A stretch of DNA of 64,000 bases. Source: an uncultured Cohaesibacter sp. Lineage in GTDB: Bacteria > Pseudomonadota > Alphaproteobacteria > Rhizobiales > Cohaesibacteraceae. This document shows positions 40,818 through 50,382 of the stretch, piece after piece. Below the pieces are notes generated by a model. It was given only the letters and a program-made list of their open reading frames with translations, searched no databases and was not told the DNA's origin. Made by a program: the position numbers and the translations under genes. The number at the start of each line of letters is the position of its first letter. Within the stretch, counting starts at the first letter, position 1. Location of the stretch: assembly GCF_963666525.1 (NCBI RefSeq), contig NZ_OY762905.1:1178001-1242000 (forward strand), written 5' to 3'.

Positions 40818-41762
40818 ATGCATAGCAAAGTCTTGATCATTGGTTCTGGACCCGCTGGCTACACAGCCGCCATTTACGCTGCCCGCGCCATGCTTGAGCC
40901 AACGCTCGTCGCCGGCATGCAGGAAGGTGGTCAGTTGACCATTACCACCGAACTGGAAAACTATCCCGGATTTGCCGAGGAAATTCAGGGCCCATGGCTG
41001 ATGGAGCAGATGAAGGCGCAGGCCAGAAATGTCGGCACCAATCTGATCGCCGACATCATCACCGAAGTCGATTTCTCCTCCCGCCCCTTCAAGGCCAGAG
41101 GCGACTCCGGCACCGAATACACCGCCGACAGCGTGATTATCGCCACCGGTGCCCAGGCACGCTGGCTGGGGCTTGAAAGTGAAGACAAATTCAAGGGCTT
41201 CGGCATTTCGGCCTGCGCCACCTGCGACGGCTTTTTCTATCGCGGCAAGGAAGTGCTGGTAATCGGCGGCGGCAATACTGCCGTTGAAGAGGCGCTTTAT
41301 CTGACCCACCACGCCAGCAAGGTGACCGTCATTCATCGCCGCAATGAATTTCGTGCCGAGAAGATCCTGCAGAACCGTCTTGAGAAGAACCCCAAGATCG
41401 ACGTAATCTGGGACACCGTCGTCGAGGATTTCATCGGCAAGGAAGGCTTCCCGCCAAGCGTCACCGGCGTCAAGCTGCGCAACGTCAAGACCGGCGAAGT
41501 TTCCGAGCGGATGACCGATGGCATCTTCGTGGCCATCGGCCATGCCCCGGCTGTCGAGCTGTTCCGGAACAGCCTGCAAATGAAGGAAAACGGCTATCTC
41601 TGGACGGCGCCTGATTCGACAGCCACGTCGATTCCGGGCGTTTTTGCAGCCGGAGACGTCACCGACGACAAGTATCGGCAGGCCGTAACAGCAGCTGGCA
41701 TGGGCTGCATGGCTGCCCTGGAAGCGGAACGCTTCCTTGCAGAACAAGAAGACGCTGAATAA
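40818..41762 (+). CDS. trxB: Thioredoxin reductase
   Basis: The 314-residue flavoprotein has the FAD motif VLIIGSGPAGYTAAIYAARA, the redox centre C133-A-T-C136-D (CATCD), and the NADPH motif VLVIGGGNTAVEEALYLTHH. It reduces thioredoxin with NADPH in the cytoplasm. The C-terminal FAD motif GVFAAGDVTDDKYRQAVTAA is intact. ATG 40818 fits the family start. Confidence 0.97.
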   Translation: MHSKVLIIGSGPAGYTAAIYAARAMLEPTLVAGMQEGGQLTITTELENYPGFAEEIQGPWLMEQMKAQARNVGTNLIADIITEVDFSSRPFKARGDSGTEYTADSVIIATGAQARWLGLESEDKFKGFGISACATCDGFFYRGKEVLVIGGGNTAVEEALYLTHHASKVTVIHRRNEFRAEKILQNRLEKNPKIDVIWDTVVEDFIGKEGFPPSVTGVKLRNVKTGEVSERMTDGIFVAIGHAPAVELFRNSLQMKENGYLWTAPDSTATSIPGVFAAGDVTDDKYRQAVTAAGMGCMAALEAERFLAEQEDAE

Positions 41763-41974
41763 TAACGGGTTTTGCCCAGAAATTACGGCCTAAGACCTCC
41801 GACTAGCTTGTTTTGCATTTGAAACTTCTTAGACTAAGGGCTACGCTTTAATCCGCATATCTGGCGTAGCCCAAACGCATATCGACTGGGCGGGTCAATC
41901 ACAGCCAGTCCGGGCTTTAAAAGGAACAGACAGTAGCTCGAATTGCGTGCGCCGCAGTTCAGCCGGAGGAAACT

Positions 41975-42865
41975 ATGGATTGGGACAAACTACGCATTTT
42001 TCATGCGGCCGCTGACGCTGGCAGCTTTACACATGCCGGCGACAAATTGCATATGAGCCAATCCGCGATTTCCCGACAGGTCAGTGCACTGGAATCAGAC
42101 CTTGGGGTGACGCTGTTTCACCGTCATGCCCGCGGCCTCATCCTCACCGAACAGGGAGAGCTGCTGTATCGCACCGCCCATGACGTGCTGATGAAGCTCG
42201 AAACGGTCCGCACGCACCTTACCGACTCCAAGGAAAAGCCGACCGGCGAGTTGCGTGTAACGACGACGGTTGGCCTTGGTTCAGCATGGCTGACGTCGCA
42301 TCTGGCAGAATTCATGGAACTCTACCCCGGCATCGCATTGACGCTGCTGCTGGAGAACGAGGACCTCGATCTGGGCATGCGTCAGGCTGACGTGGCCATC
42401 CGTCTGCACCAGCCGACCCAGCCGGACCTCATTCAGCGCAAGCTCTTCACCGTGCACTTCCACATGTATGCCTCGGCGAGCTATCTGAAGAAATTCAGCC
42501 AGCCACGCTCGATGGATGAATTGGAACAGCATCGGCTGATCTGTTTTGGCGACAATCACCCCAACTATCTCAAGGACGTCAACTGGCTGGAAACGGCCCA
42601 GATGCCCCCGGGGAAAAAGCGTCAAATGGCGCTGAAGGTGAACAACCTGCTAGGCATTCGCCATGCCGTCATGCGTGGTGCAGGCATAGCGATTCTTCCT
42701 GATTACGTCGTTCACCCCCGTGACGAGCTCATCCAGCTGCTTCCAAGTGTGGAAATGCCGAGCTTCGAGACATATTTTGTGTATGCAGCCGAGCTGAGAA
42801 ACTCCATGCGCATTAATGCCGTCCGCGATTTTCTGCTGTCAAAGGCAGCCAGCTGGCATTATTAA
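41975..42865 (+). CDS. lsrB: LysR-family regulator, LsrB/VtlR type
   Basis: The 296-residue protein has the LysR helix-turn-helix at residues 4-60 (DKLRIFHAAADAGSFTHAGD / KLHMSQSAISRQVSALES) and a typical effector domain. Position directly after trxB, and before an AbcR-like small RNA, matches LsrB of Sinorhizobium and VtlR of Brucella/Agrobacterium, which act in symbiosis or virulence and activate an AbcR small RNA in the latter. The only cysteine is C190 (LICFGDNHP). GGAGG precedes ATG 41975. The gene ends in a strong terminator. Confidence 0.87.
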   Translation: MDWDKLRIFHAAADAGSFTHAGDKLHMSQSAISRQVSALESDLGVTLFHRHARGLILTEQGELLYRTAHDVLMKLETVRTHLTDSKEKPTGELRVTTTVGLGSAWLTSHLAEFMELYPGIALTLLLENEDLDLGMRQADVAIRLHQPTQPDLIQRKLFTVHFHMYASASYLKKFSQPRSMDELEQHRLICFGDNHPNYLKDVNWLETAQMPPGKKRQMALKVNNLLGIRHAVMRGAGIAILPDYVVHPRDELIQLLPSVEMPSFETYFVYAAELRNSMRINAVRDFLLSKAASWHY

Positions 42866-42897
42866 CCTCCATCCGGAGTCATTTTAGAAGATATCTT

Positions 42898-42927
42898 GCA
42901 CCCATGAGTATCTGCTCATGGGTGTTT
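42898..42927 (+). terminator. Terminator of the lsrB-type gene
   Basis: A perfect 10-bp stem of CACCCATGAG and CTCATGGGTG with a six-base loop is followed by TTTT, about 35 bases past the stop codon. Confidence 0.85.
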
Positions 42928-42984
42928 TAGTATTTACCCGTAAAGTCATGCACCATGCGCATGACAGAATTGCATCTGAACGCA

Positions 42985-43013
42985 TTGAAAGCAGACTAAT
43001 TAATAGGCATATA
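42985..43013 (+). promoter_or_regulatory. Promoter of the AbcR-like small RNA
   Basis: TTGAAA (42985-42990) and CATATA (43008-43013) are separated by exactly 17 bp. The expected start is near 43020. Confidence 0.6.
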
Positions 43014-43017
43014 TGCC

Positions 43018-43155
43018 TCAGCTGAAGGCAATAATCGTTGCTAACCTCCTCCCTGCGACGATGTTTGTAGCCAGCTGTTCCCCTCTGGAAGGTGATTGCT
43101 CCGCACTTTTGTGCGGAAAAAACTTTATAAGCCGGACTTTGGTCCGGCTTTTTTT
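43018..43155 (+). ncRNA. abcR: AbcR-like (alpha-r15) small regulatory RNA
   Basis: A transcript of about 135 bases is framed by a sigma-70-like promoter and a strong terminator. It holds two pyrimidine-rich stretches, CCTCCTCCC (near 43045) and TTCCCCTCTGG (near 43078), which could pair with ribosome binding sites, then a hairpin TCCGCAC/GTGCGGA (43100-43117), then the terminator hairpin GCCGGAC/GTCCGGC with seven T residues. AbcR RNAs of Rhizobiales repress ABC-transporter mRNAs through such CU-rich loops and, as I recall, lie beside lsrB/vtlR. Usually two copies are tandem; I see only one. Confidence 0.68.
43131..43155 (+). terminator. Terminator of the AbcR-like RNA
   Basis: The stem GCCGGAC (43131-43137) / GTCCGGC (43142-43148) has a TTTG loop and is followed by seven T residues. 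Confidence 0.9.
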
Positions 43156-43316
43156 CTTCCCCCTTCAAATCTCAGTTGTTATGTTCGAATTTGCACAATT
43201 ATTGTGCAAGCTCATTAATTTGGCATTTATCGCCATGCAGGTTCGAAAATTGTTGCACCTGTTTTTGCATTCATGAGATTTGAGGAAATACCTACAGGCT
43301 CCCCATAACCGGATAC

Positions 43317-43340
43317 AAAAAGGGGGCCACGCAAGCCCCC
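43317..43340 (-). terminator. Terminator of msrP
   Basis: On the minus strand GGGGGC pairs with GCCCCC, followed by TTTTTG. It lies about 35 bases past the msrP stop. Confidence 0.72.
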
Positions 43341-43374
43341 CACTCATGCCTATTCGGATTCTGAAGACCGATCC

Positions 43375-44403
43375 CTATCGGTAGAGTATTTCTTTTGCAC
43401 CCAGGTCCTTGTAGAGGTGGGCAACCTGCTCGCCATACCCATTGAAGAGGCGCGTTGGAACAGTCTCTTTCGTGCCCAGCAGCTGCTCGGTAGCCTGACT
43501 CCAGCGCGGATGCGGCACCTCCGGATTGACATTCGCCCAGAAGCCATATTCCTCGGCCGCAAGCTGCTCCCAGAAACTGACCGGGCGTTCATCCGTAAAG
43601 GTGAAACGAACGATGGACTTGATCGACTTGAAGCCATATTTCCACGGCAACGCCAGCCGAAGCGGCGCACCAAACTGTTTGGCTGCCGGTTTGCCATAGA
43701 CCCCGGTCACCAGAAAGGCCAGCTCGTTGGTTGCCTCCTCGATGGTAACCCCTTCCACATAGGGCCATGGATACCAGCTCTGTTTCTGCCCGCTCGCCCA
43801 GTCGGTATTCTTGAATGTCTCCATCCGGATGTATTTGGCACCAGAGAGCGGCTTGGCAAGGCGCACAAGGTCGGCCATGGCAAAACCGGTCCAGGGCACA
43901 GTCATCGCCCAGGCTTCTACGCAGCGATGCCGATAGATTCGCTCTTCCAACGTCATGGAACGGATGAGCTTGTCGATGTCGATCACCTGCTCCTGCTCGA
44001 CCATGCCATCGATGGTCACAGCCCAGGGGCGTGTCTCGATCCGCTGGGCGGCCCCCGCGATCTGCTTGTGCGATCCGAATTCGTAGAAATTGTTGAAGCG
44101 GCCGGTATAGTCTTCCGACGTGATGGCACGCTCAACCTGATAGCCGTCATTCAGCTTGGCCGGATAGAGATCCATCGTCGGGTCCTTGAAGTCGGACGTG
44201 CCGGTGGTCTGGCTGATGGGATCCCTTCCCGAGCGCCCGCCGCCCTTGCTCTCAAGGCCGTTGTCGCAGCCAGCAAGCCCAAGCGCCGCACTGCCGATCA
44301 GCAGGGACGATCCGCCAAGGAACTTGCGGCGATTGAGATAATGCTGTTCGTCGGTCACAAGGTTTTCCCTTATGGCCCAGGACTTCTGTCGCTTTATAAA
44401 CAT
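43375..44403 (-). CDS. msrP: Protein-methionine-sulfoxide reductase catalytic subunit MsrP
   Basis: The 342-residue molybdoenzyme begins with a twin-arginine signal (NRRKFLGGSSLLIGSAALGL) and has the sulfite-oxidase fold with the molybdenum-ligand cysteine C161 in YRHRCVEAWAMTVPW. It is exported folded with molybdopterin and repairs oxidised methionines in periplasmic proteins. It normally works with the heme b membrane subunit MsrQ encoded next to it. Here neither neighbour is msrQ: upstream is DUF554 and downstream the small RNA. Confidence 0.93.
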   Translation of the reverse strand: MFIKRQKSWAIRENLVTDEQHYLNRRKFLGGSSLLIGSAALGLAGCDNGLESKGGGRSGRDPISQTTGTSDFKDPTMDLYPAKLNDGYQVERAITSEDYTGRFNNFYEFGSHKQIAGAAQRIETRPWAVTIDGMVEQEQVIDIDKLIRSMTLEERIYRHRCVEAWAMTVPWTGFAMADLVRLAKPLSGAKYIRMETFKNTDWASGQKQSWYPWPYVEGVTIEEATNELAFLVTGVYGKPAAKQFGAPLRLALPWKYGFKSIKSIVRFTFTDERPVSFWEQLAAEEYGFWANVNPEVPHPRWSQATEQLLGTKETVPTRLFNGYGEQVAHLYKDLGAKEILYR

Positions 44404-44555
44404 GCCACTCCCTCACACTTGTTGCTCGATGCCACAGTTCCTTGACAGAAAGCCTAGCGAGAGGCGACGACACATGCAATTCAACATCATGTGTCCATGC
44501 GAGAGCACAAGCGAGCGCGGGAGCGGGTGCAGTCAGCAAATAGTATCCGGCGCGG

Positions 44556-45269
44556 TCACGCAAACAGCACAGACCACCCCCACGAAATCGGCATCACGAT
44601 CCAGAGAGCCGGGATCATGTTGGCCACGGGAAACTGCTTGATACCGCAGATGCGCATGCCAACCGCCAGCATGATGCAGCCGCCACAGGCGGAAAAATCG
44701 GCCAGCATGGCAGGCGTCGTCAACGGGATGATCAGCACCGCAGCAAAGAAGAAGAGGCCCTGAATGACCAGCTGAGGAATGGCCAGAACAGCAATGATAT
44801 AGCCCATCGTGGCGGCAAAGATCATGGCCGTGAACAGGTCCAGAATGGCCTTGACGATCAACAGCGTGGTATCGCCGGTCATACCTTCCACCATCGCGCC
44901 ATAGATCCCCGTGGCGCTCATGCTGAACAGAACCAACAGCGCGACGAAGCGACCGATAAACTCGTCAGGAGCCATGGCTCCGTCCGATGGCGTCAGCCTG
45001 GAGAGCATGGTCTTCGTTTTCGATGACATCTTGTGAATGGCATTTTCCAGTTCGACGATTTCGCCGAACAGAGAACCGACAATGAGCGCCAATACCACCG
45101 GCGCGAGCGCAACAACCTTGCTGGCCATGGCGACCCCGAGCCCCATGGAGGCAATACCGAACACCATCGGCATGTTCTGTTTCACGTTATCGCTGATTTT
45201 GGAGCCAACGAAGGCTCCTGCCACGCTGCCGACCACAATGGCAGCGCCGTTGATGAGAGGACCAATCAT
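44556..45269 (-). CDS. DUF554 family membrane protein (YdfK/YqgA-like)
   Basis: The 237-residue protein has about seven hydrophobic segments and the DUF554 pattern: IGPLINGAAIVVGSVAGAFV at the N-terminus, MVFGIASMGLGVAMASKV, and FSACGGCIMLAVGMRICGIK near the C-terminus. It is a possible transporter of unknown substrate. It is on the same strand as msrP, 150 bp upstream, and probably transcribed separately. Confidence 0.88.
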   Translation of the reverse strand: MIGPLINGAAIVVGSVAGAFVGSKISDNVKQNMPMVFGIASMGLGVAMASKVVALAPVVLALIVGSLFGEIVELENAIHKMSSKTKTMLSRLTPSDGAMAPDEFIGRFVALLVLFSMSATGIYGAMVEGMTGDTTLLIVKAILDLFTAMIFAATMGYIIAVLAIPQLVIQGLFFFAAVLIIPLTTPAMLADFSACGGCIMLAVGMRICGIKQFPVANMIPALWIVMPISWGWSVLFA

Positions 45270-45536
45270 AGTTATTCCTGTTATGGCTTATGCTTGCCAC
45301 TGTTTATGGCGTGTCATCGCCGTTTGTTCTTGTTGTTAGCCACCCTGCCATGACCGAACCCGCTGTCCTCCCCCAAGGCTCGTGCATGGTGCTGGTTAAG
45401 AGTGTATCCCAAAGTGTTCGCCAACCGGCTTTCCTGTATGGTGTACCAATGCGTTTGCCAAGGCCATCACTCGGGCGCCCTGTCGAGGCGGCACAATGAC
45501 TTGCCCCGCCAGATCTTCGACGCCAGATCCGCCTCG
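45270..45536. other. Gap between DUF190 and DUF554 genes
   Basis: About 270 bases without a convincing gene; short frames have no ribosome binding site. It should contain the DUF554 gene promoter on the minus strand. Confidence 0.45.
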
Positions 45537-45857
45537 TCAGTCTTCCGCCGAAAAGCCGAATTCGATTTCAGCCTTGGTATGAAAGACCTTGAGATTATTG
45601 GCCTTCAGCACCGCCATAAGTTGACCGTATTCCTCGGCTGTCACAGCCATGGCCAGTTTCTGCGGTGGATCCTGCATATCAAAATAACCGTTGGAATGGT
45701 AGCGTCCATCATGGCCAAAACCTTCCTGAGCCGTGGAAAGGGTCGCACCACGAATGCCGAGCGCCATGGCCTGATCGATGATCCAGCGAGCCAATGGCCG
45801 ATCGTCATGTTCGCGGCTGCGCTGGGTAAAGAATGTTATGAGAAACCCGTGTGTCAT
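45537..45857 (-). CDS. DUF190 family PII-like protein
   Basis: The 106-residue protein is a single DUF190 domain (GFLITFFTQRSREHDDRPLA, IRGATLSTAQEGFGHDGRYH, AVTAEEYGQLMAVLKANNLK, VFHTKAEIEFG), a ferredoxin-like fold related to PII trimers. DUF190 genes often lie beside crcB fluoride channels, but none is here. ATG 45857 has AGGA five bases upstream; the frame extends to 45938 but that would add an untypical N-terminus. The role is unknown. Confidence 0.85.
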   Translation of the reverse strand: MTHGFLITFFTQRSREHDDRPLARWIIDQAMALGIRGATLSTAQEGFGHDGRYHSNGYFDMQDPPQKLAMAVTAEEYGQLMAVLKANNLKVFHTKAEIEFGFSAED

Positions 45858-46182
45858 GAGATTCCTGAGATCTGATGCTGAAAATGCATTTGTGAAGCTG
45901 CCAGTCCTATTGGCGGTCATAGCAACCGGGCCCAACAAGGGGATCCCCCTTGCATCTCCGGGCAGGAATAGGAAACTGGGAGAGAAGCTGGCCCACTATC
46001 GATCCTGCTGCTGAAAAAGGCAACAGAAAAATTGACAAATTTGCCACCTCTGTCACGCGCGGAGGTCGGCCCTCGCCCACAGGCCTGGGGGGGGCTGTCA
46101 GAAGGTCGGATTGTCGACAGCATAACGAGGAAAGCGGAGCCAAAGCTCCGCTTTCCCCTTGATTGCATCGCTCTAGAGAGCA
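45858..46182. other. Gap between EF-G-like and DUF190 genes
   Basis: It contains an imperfect hairpin CAAGGGG/CCCCCTTG near 45936-45952 in the DUF190 leader and a strong 12-bp hairpin GGAAAGCGGAGC (46129-46140) / GCTCCGCTTTCC (46145-46156) just behind the EF-G-like gene, probably its terminator although no long T-run follows. I see no gene. Confidence 0.55.
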
Positions 46183-48240
46183 CTATTCGGCAGCGTTGGC
46201 TGCTTCAAGTACAAGATCAGCCTGACGACCGACCAGCTCCTGCATGTGATCGAAGGTCGCCACGAAGGACGCCACACCGGCCGAAATGGACCGCAGTTCG
46301 ATGATCAGGTCACCGATCTCCGACTGCGGCATGAGGCTCTCTACCACGTCCCAGCCTTCCCAGCCGGGCCGGGCATCATAGCCCATCAATTGTCCCCGAC
46401 GCCCGGCAACGATGGTATTGACCTTAGCCGTCACGTCATTGGGCACCGCAATCTTCACATTCATGATCGGCTCCAACAGAACCGGGCTGCACTGCGGCAA
46501 GCCTTCCCGCATGGCCAGCGTGCCAGCCGAGCGGAAGGCCTGATCGGAGCTGTCCACCGTGTGGTAGGAACCATCGCTCAGGTTTACCGCGAGATCGACC
46601 ACCTCAAACCCCAGCGGCCCCTTGCCGAGCGCATCCTTGACGCCGTTCTCGACCGAGCTGAAATACTGCCTCGGCACGACGCCCCCGGTGATGCTTTCGC
46701 TGAACTGGAAGCCTTCGCCGCGGTCCAGAGGCTTGATGTCGATCACGACATCGCCGAACTGACCGTGGCCGCCGGACTGTTTCTTGTGACGACCGCGAAC
46801 GGTAATCCCCTTGCGGATGGTCTCCTTGTAGGGAACAGCAGGCGCGTGGCTGTCGATGTTGATCGAGTATTTGCCAACCAGCCGTTCAACGGCAACACGC
46901 AAATGCATTTCACCCTGGCCCCGCAGAATGGTCTCGCTGCTGTCCTGATTTTGCTCGACCATCAGCGAAGGATCTTCCTCATACAGCTTCTGCAAGGTGG
47001 CGTGCAGCTTGACCTCGTCGCGATGTTCCTTTGGTTTTACAGCGATGGCAAAGACCGGCGGCGGCGCATCAAAGGCGTCCAGAGCATCGATCCCTTCCTT
47101 GGCCGTTGTCAGCGTCATCCCCGTATGGGCACTATCGAGCTTGCCAAGGGCAATTACGTCACCGGCACTGGCGGCATTGTCCTTGACCGTCTTCTGGCCC
47201 TGCACATGAAACAGACCGGAGACCCGCCCGATTTCTTCCCCTTGCGGACCAAAGAAGACATCACCGTCCTTGACCGAACCCTTGAGCACCCGCGAGATGG
47301 ACAGTTTGCCACCGTGCGAGGTGTGAATGCTCTTCATGACCTGAAGCACCGGTTCGCCGTTCGGCAGGTCCGGGCAACCGAGACGTTCGGCCGTGTAAGT
47401 GACGCCGAGCCCTTCGTGGCGCAGCACCTTGAGCAGACGCATCACTCCATTTTCCTGCTCGGCAGCCCCGATCAGGACCGGCATGACCTGCCCGGTGCGC
47501 ATTTCCTGCACAAGATCGGTAAAAATCTGCTCCTTGGAGGGTTCCATGTCCTCCAACAGCATTTCCATCAGCTTGTCGTCATGATCGGACAGGGTTTCCA
47601 ACATGGAATAGCGGGCTTCCCATTCCCGTTCCTGATCATCCGCACTCATATCCACCAGTTCACTGGGAGCATGTTCGTTGTAAAGAAAGGCACGTTCCAG
47701 AGCCAGATCGATATAACCGATGGCCTGCTCGCCCTTCCAGATAGGGATCTGCCGCAGAAGCAGCGGCGTGTTCGACGCATGCTGCAGGGCTTCCACTACG
47801 GAGCGCACGCGCGTCGTGCATTTGTCCATTTTATTGATAAAGAGAATGCGGGGAATATTGCGCTCTTCGAGCTGCTTGAGAATGACCTGCAAGGCAGGGA
47901 TTTTCTTCTCGTCCGGTTCGCAGACAACAATCGCCAGATCAACAGCGGAGAGAGCAGGAAGGCTTTCAAATTGAAATTCGACCGAGCCGGGGCAATCAAT
48001 AAAGATATAGGGATCTCCCAGAAACTCCGTTTCCGCGATATTGGCTTCCACAGACATGTGGTGGGCGCGGGCTTCTTCGGATGCATCGCCAACAGACCCT
48101 CCGCTGTCGACTGATCCGAACTTGTTGATTGCACCGGTTCGCGCCAATAAGGCTTCAAGGAGAGTTGTCTTACCGCTACCAAAGGGTCCGACGATGGCTA
48201 CGCAACGTGGACCCTCGACTCTTCTGCCTGCTTGTCCCAT
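46183..48240 (-). CDS. Elongation factor G-like GTPase (EF-G paralogue)
   Basis: The 685-residue protein has the EF-G domain order: GTPase (G1 GPFGSGKT at 18-25; G3 DCPGSVEF at 82-89; G4 NKMD at 136-139), beta-barrel domain II, and domains III-V with the long domain IV (GITVRGRHKKQSGGHGQFGD). The G3 motif differs from canonical EF-G DTPGHVDF: the catalytic histidine is serine 86. Such paralogues occur in Rhizobiales beside the true fusA of the ribosomal-protein operon. The role is unknown; a ribosome-linked function with slow or absent GTP hydrolysis is possible. GGAGG precedes ATG 48240. Confidence 0.88.
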   Translation of the reverse strand: MGQAGRRVEGPRCVAIVGPFGSGKTTLLEALLARTGAINKFGSVDSGGSVGDASEEARAHHMSVEANIAETEFLGDPYIFIDCPGSVEFQFESLPALSAVDLAIVVCEPDEKKIPALQVILKQLEERNIPRILFINKMDKCTTRVRSVVEALQHASNTPLLLRQIPIWKGEQAIGYIDLALERAFLYNEHAPSELVDMSADDQEREWEARYSMLETLSDHDDKLMEMLLEDMEPSKEQIFTDLVQEMRTGQVMPVLIGAAEQENGVMRLLKVLRHEGLGVTYTAERLGCPDLPNGEPVLQVMKSIHTSHGGKLSISRVLKGSVKDGDVFFGPQGEEIGRVSGLFHVQGQKTVKDNAASAGDVIALGKLDSAHTGMTLTTAKEGIDALDAFDAPPPVFAIAVKPKEHRDEVKLHATLQKLYEEDPSLMVEQNQDSSETILRGQGEMHLRVAVERLVGKYSINIDSHAPAVPYKETIRKGITVRGRHKKQSGGHGQFGDVVIDIKPLDRGEGFQFSESITGGVVPRQYFSSVENGVKDALGKGPLGFEVVDLAVNLSDGSYHTVDSSDQAFRSAGTLAMREGLPQCSPVLLEPIMNVKIAVPNDVTAKVNTIVAGRRGQLMGYDARPGWEGWDVVESLMPQSEIGDLIIELRSISAGVASFVATFDHMQELVGRQADLVLEAANAAE

Positions 48241-48672
48241 GGCAAATCCTCCTTTTCTGTTTCTGCATGATGTCCGGCACCAGCCTGACATGCTGCTCCA
48301 CACGGCTCAGCACATCCTCCTCCTGGTGTAGATTGCAAGTTTGACTGCACCCCTCCTGTTTGAATAAACGCGCCAAACTGTCAAAAGCGCGGACAATACT
48401 CTTTCAGCTTAGCGGAGATTTGGTCGCTCCGTTTGATCAAACGCAAAGAATCCGGCGATTGCAGAAGGGACTCACCGCAATTTGACGGTTTGGCGACAGC
48501 CCTTCGTCTAACAACCACCTTTCGTCTATAAGACGAATTATCTAATTGAAGTAAAAGGACAATTGGTGCTTTGCCCCGAACAGCACCAGAGCCAAAAGAA
48601 AAGGGACGCCGATGGCGTCCCTTTCCTCATCGCTCAATCCGCCCACAAGGGACAGGAATGTCAGTGCCGATC
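48241..48672. other. Gap between the aminotransferase and the EF-G-like gene
   Basis: It holds the aminotransferase terminator at 48600-48624 and should hold the EF-G-like promoter. A pyrimidine/purine-rich part near 48490-48540 repeats TCGTCT-like words. No gene is seen. Confidence 0.5.
48592..48624 (-). terminator. Terminator of the aminotransferase gene
   Basis: An 11-bp stem, AAAGGGACGCC (48600-48610) with GGCGTCCCTTT (48614-48624), is followed on the minus strand by TTCTTTT. Confidence 0.8.

Positions 48673-50382
<1,710 letters not shown>

Noticed and set aside
45858-46000. Possible fluoride riboswitch in the DUF190 leader
   Set aside because: A GGAGATG-like word and a hairpin are present, but the conserved pseudoknot and the following conserved bases of the crcB motif are not.
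46246-48114. Long open frame opposite the EF-G-like gene
   Set aside because: Antisense shadow; no start signal or recognisable domain.
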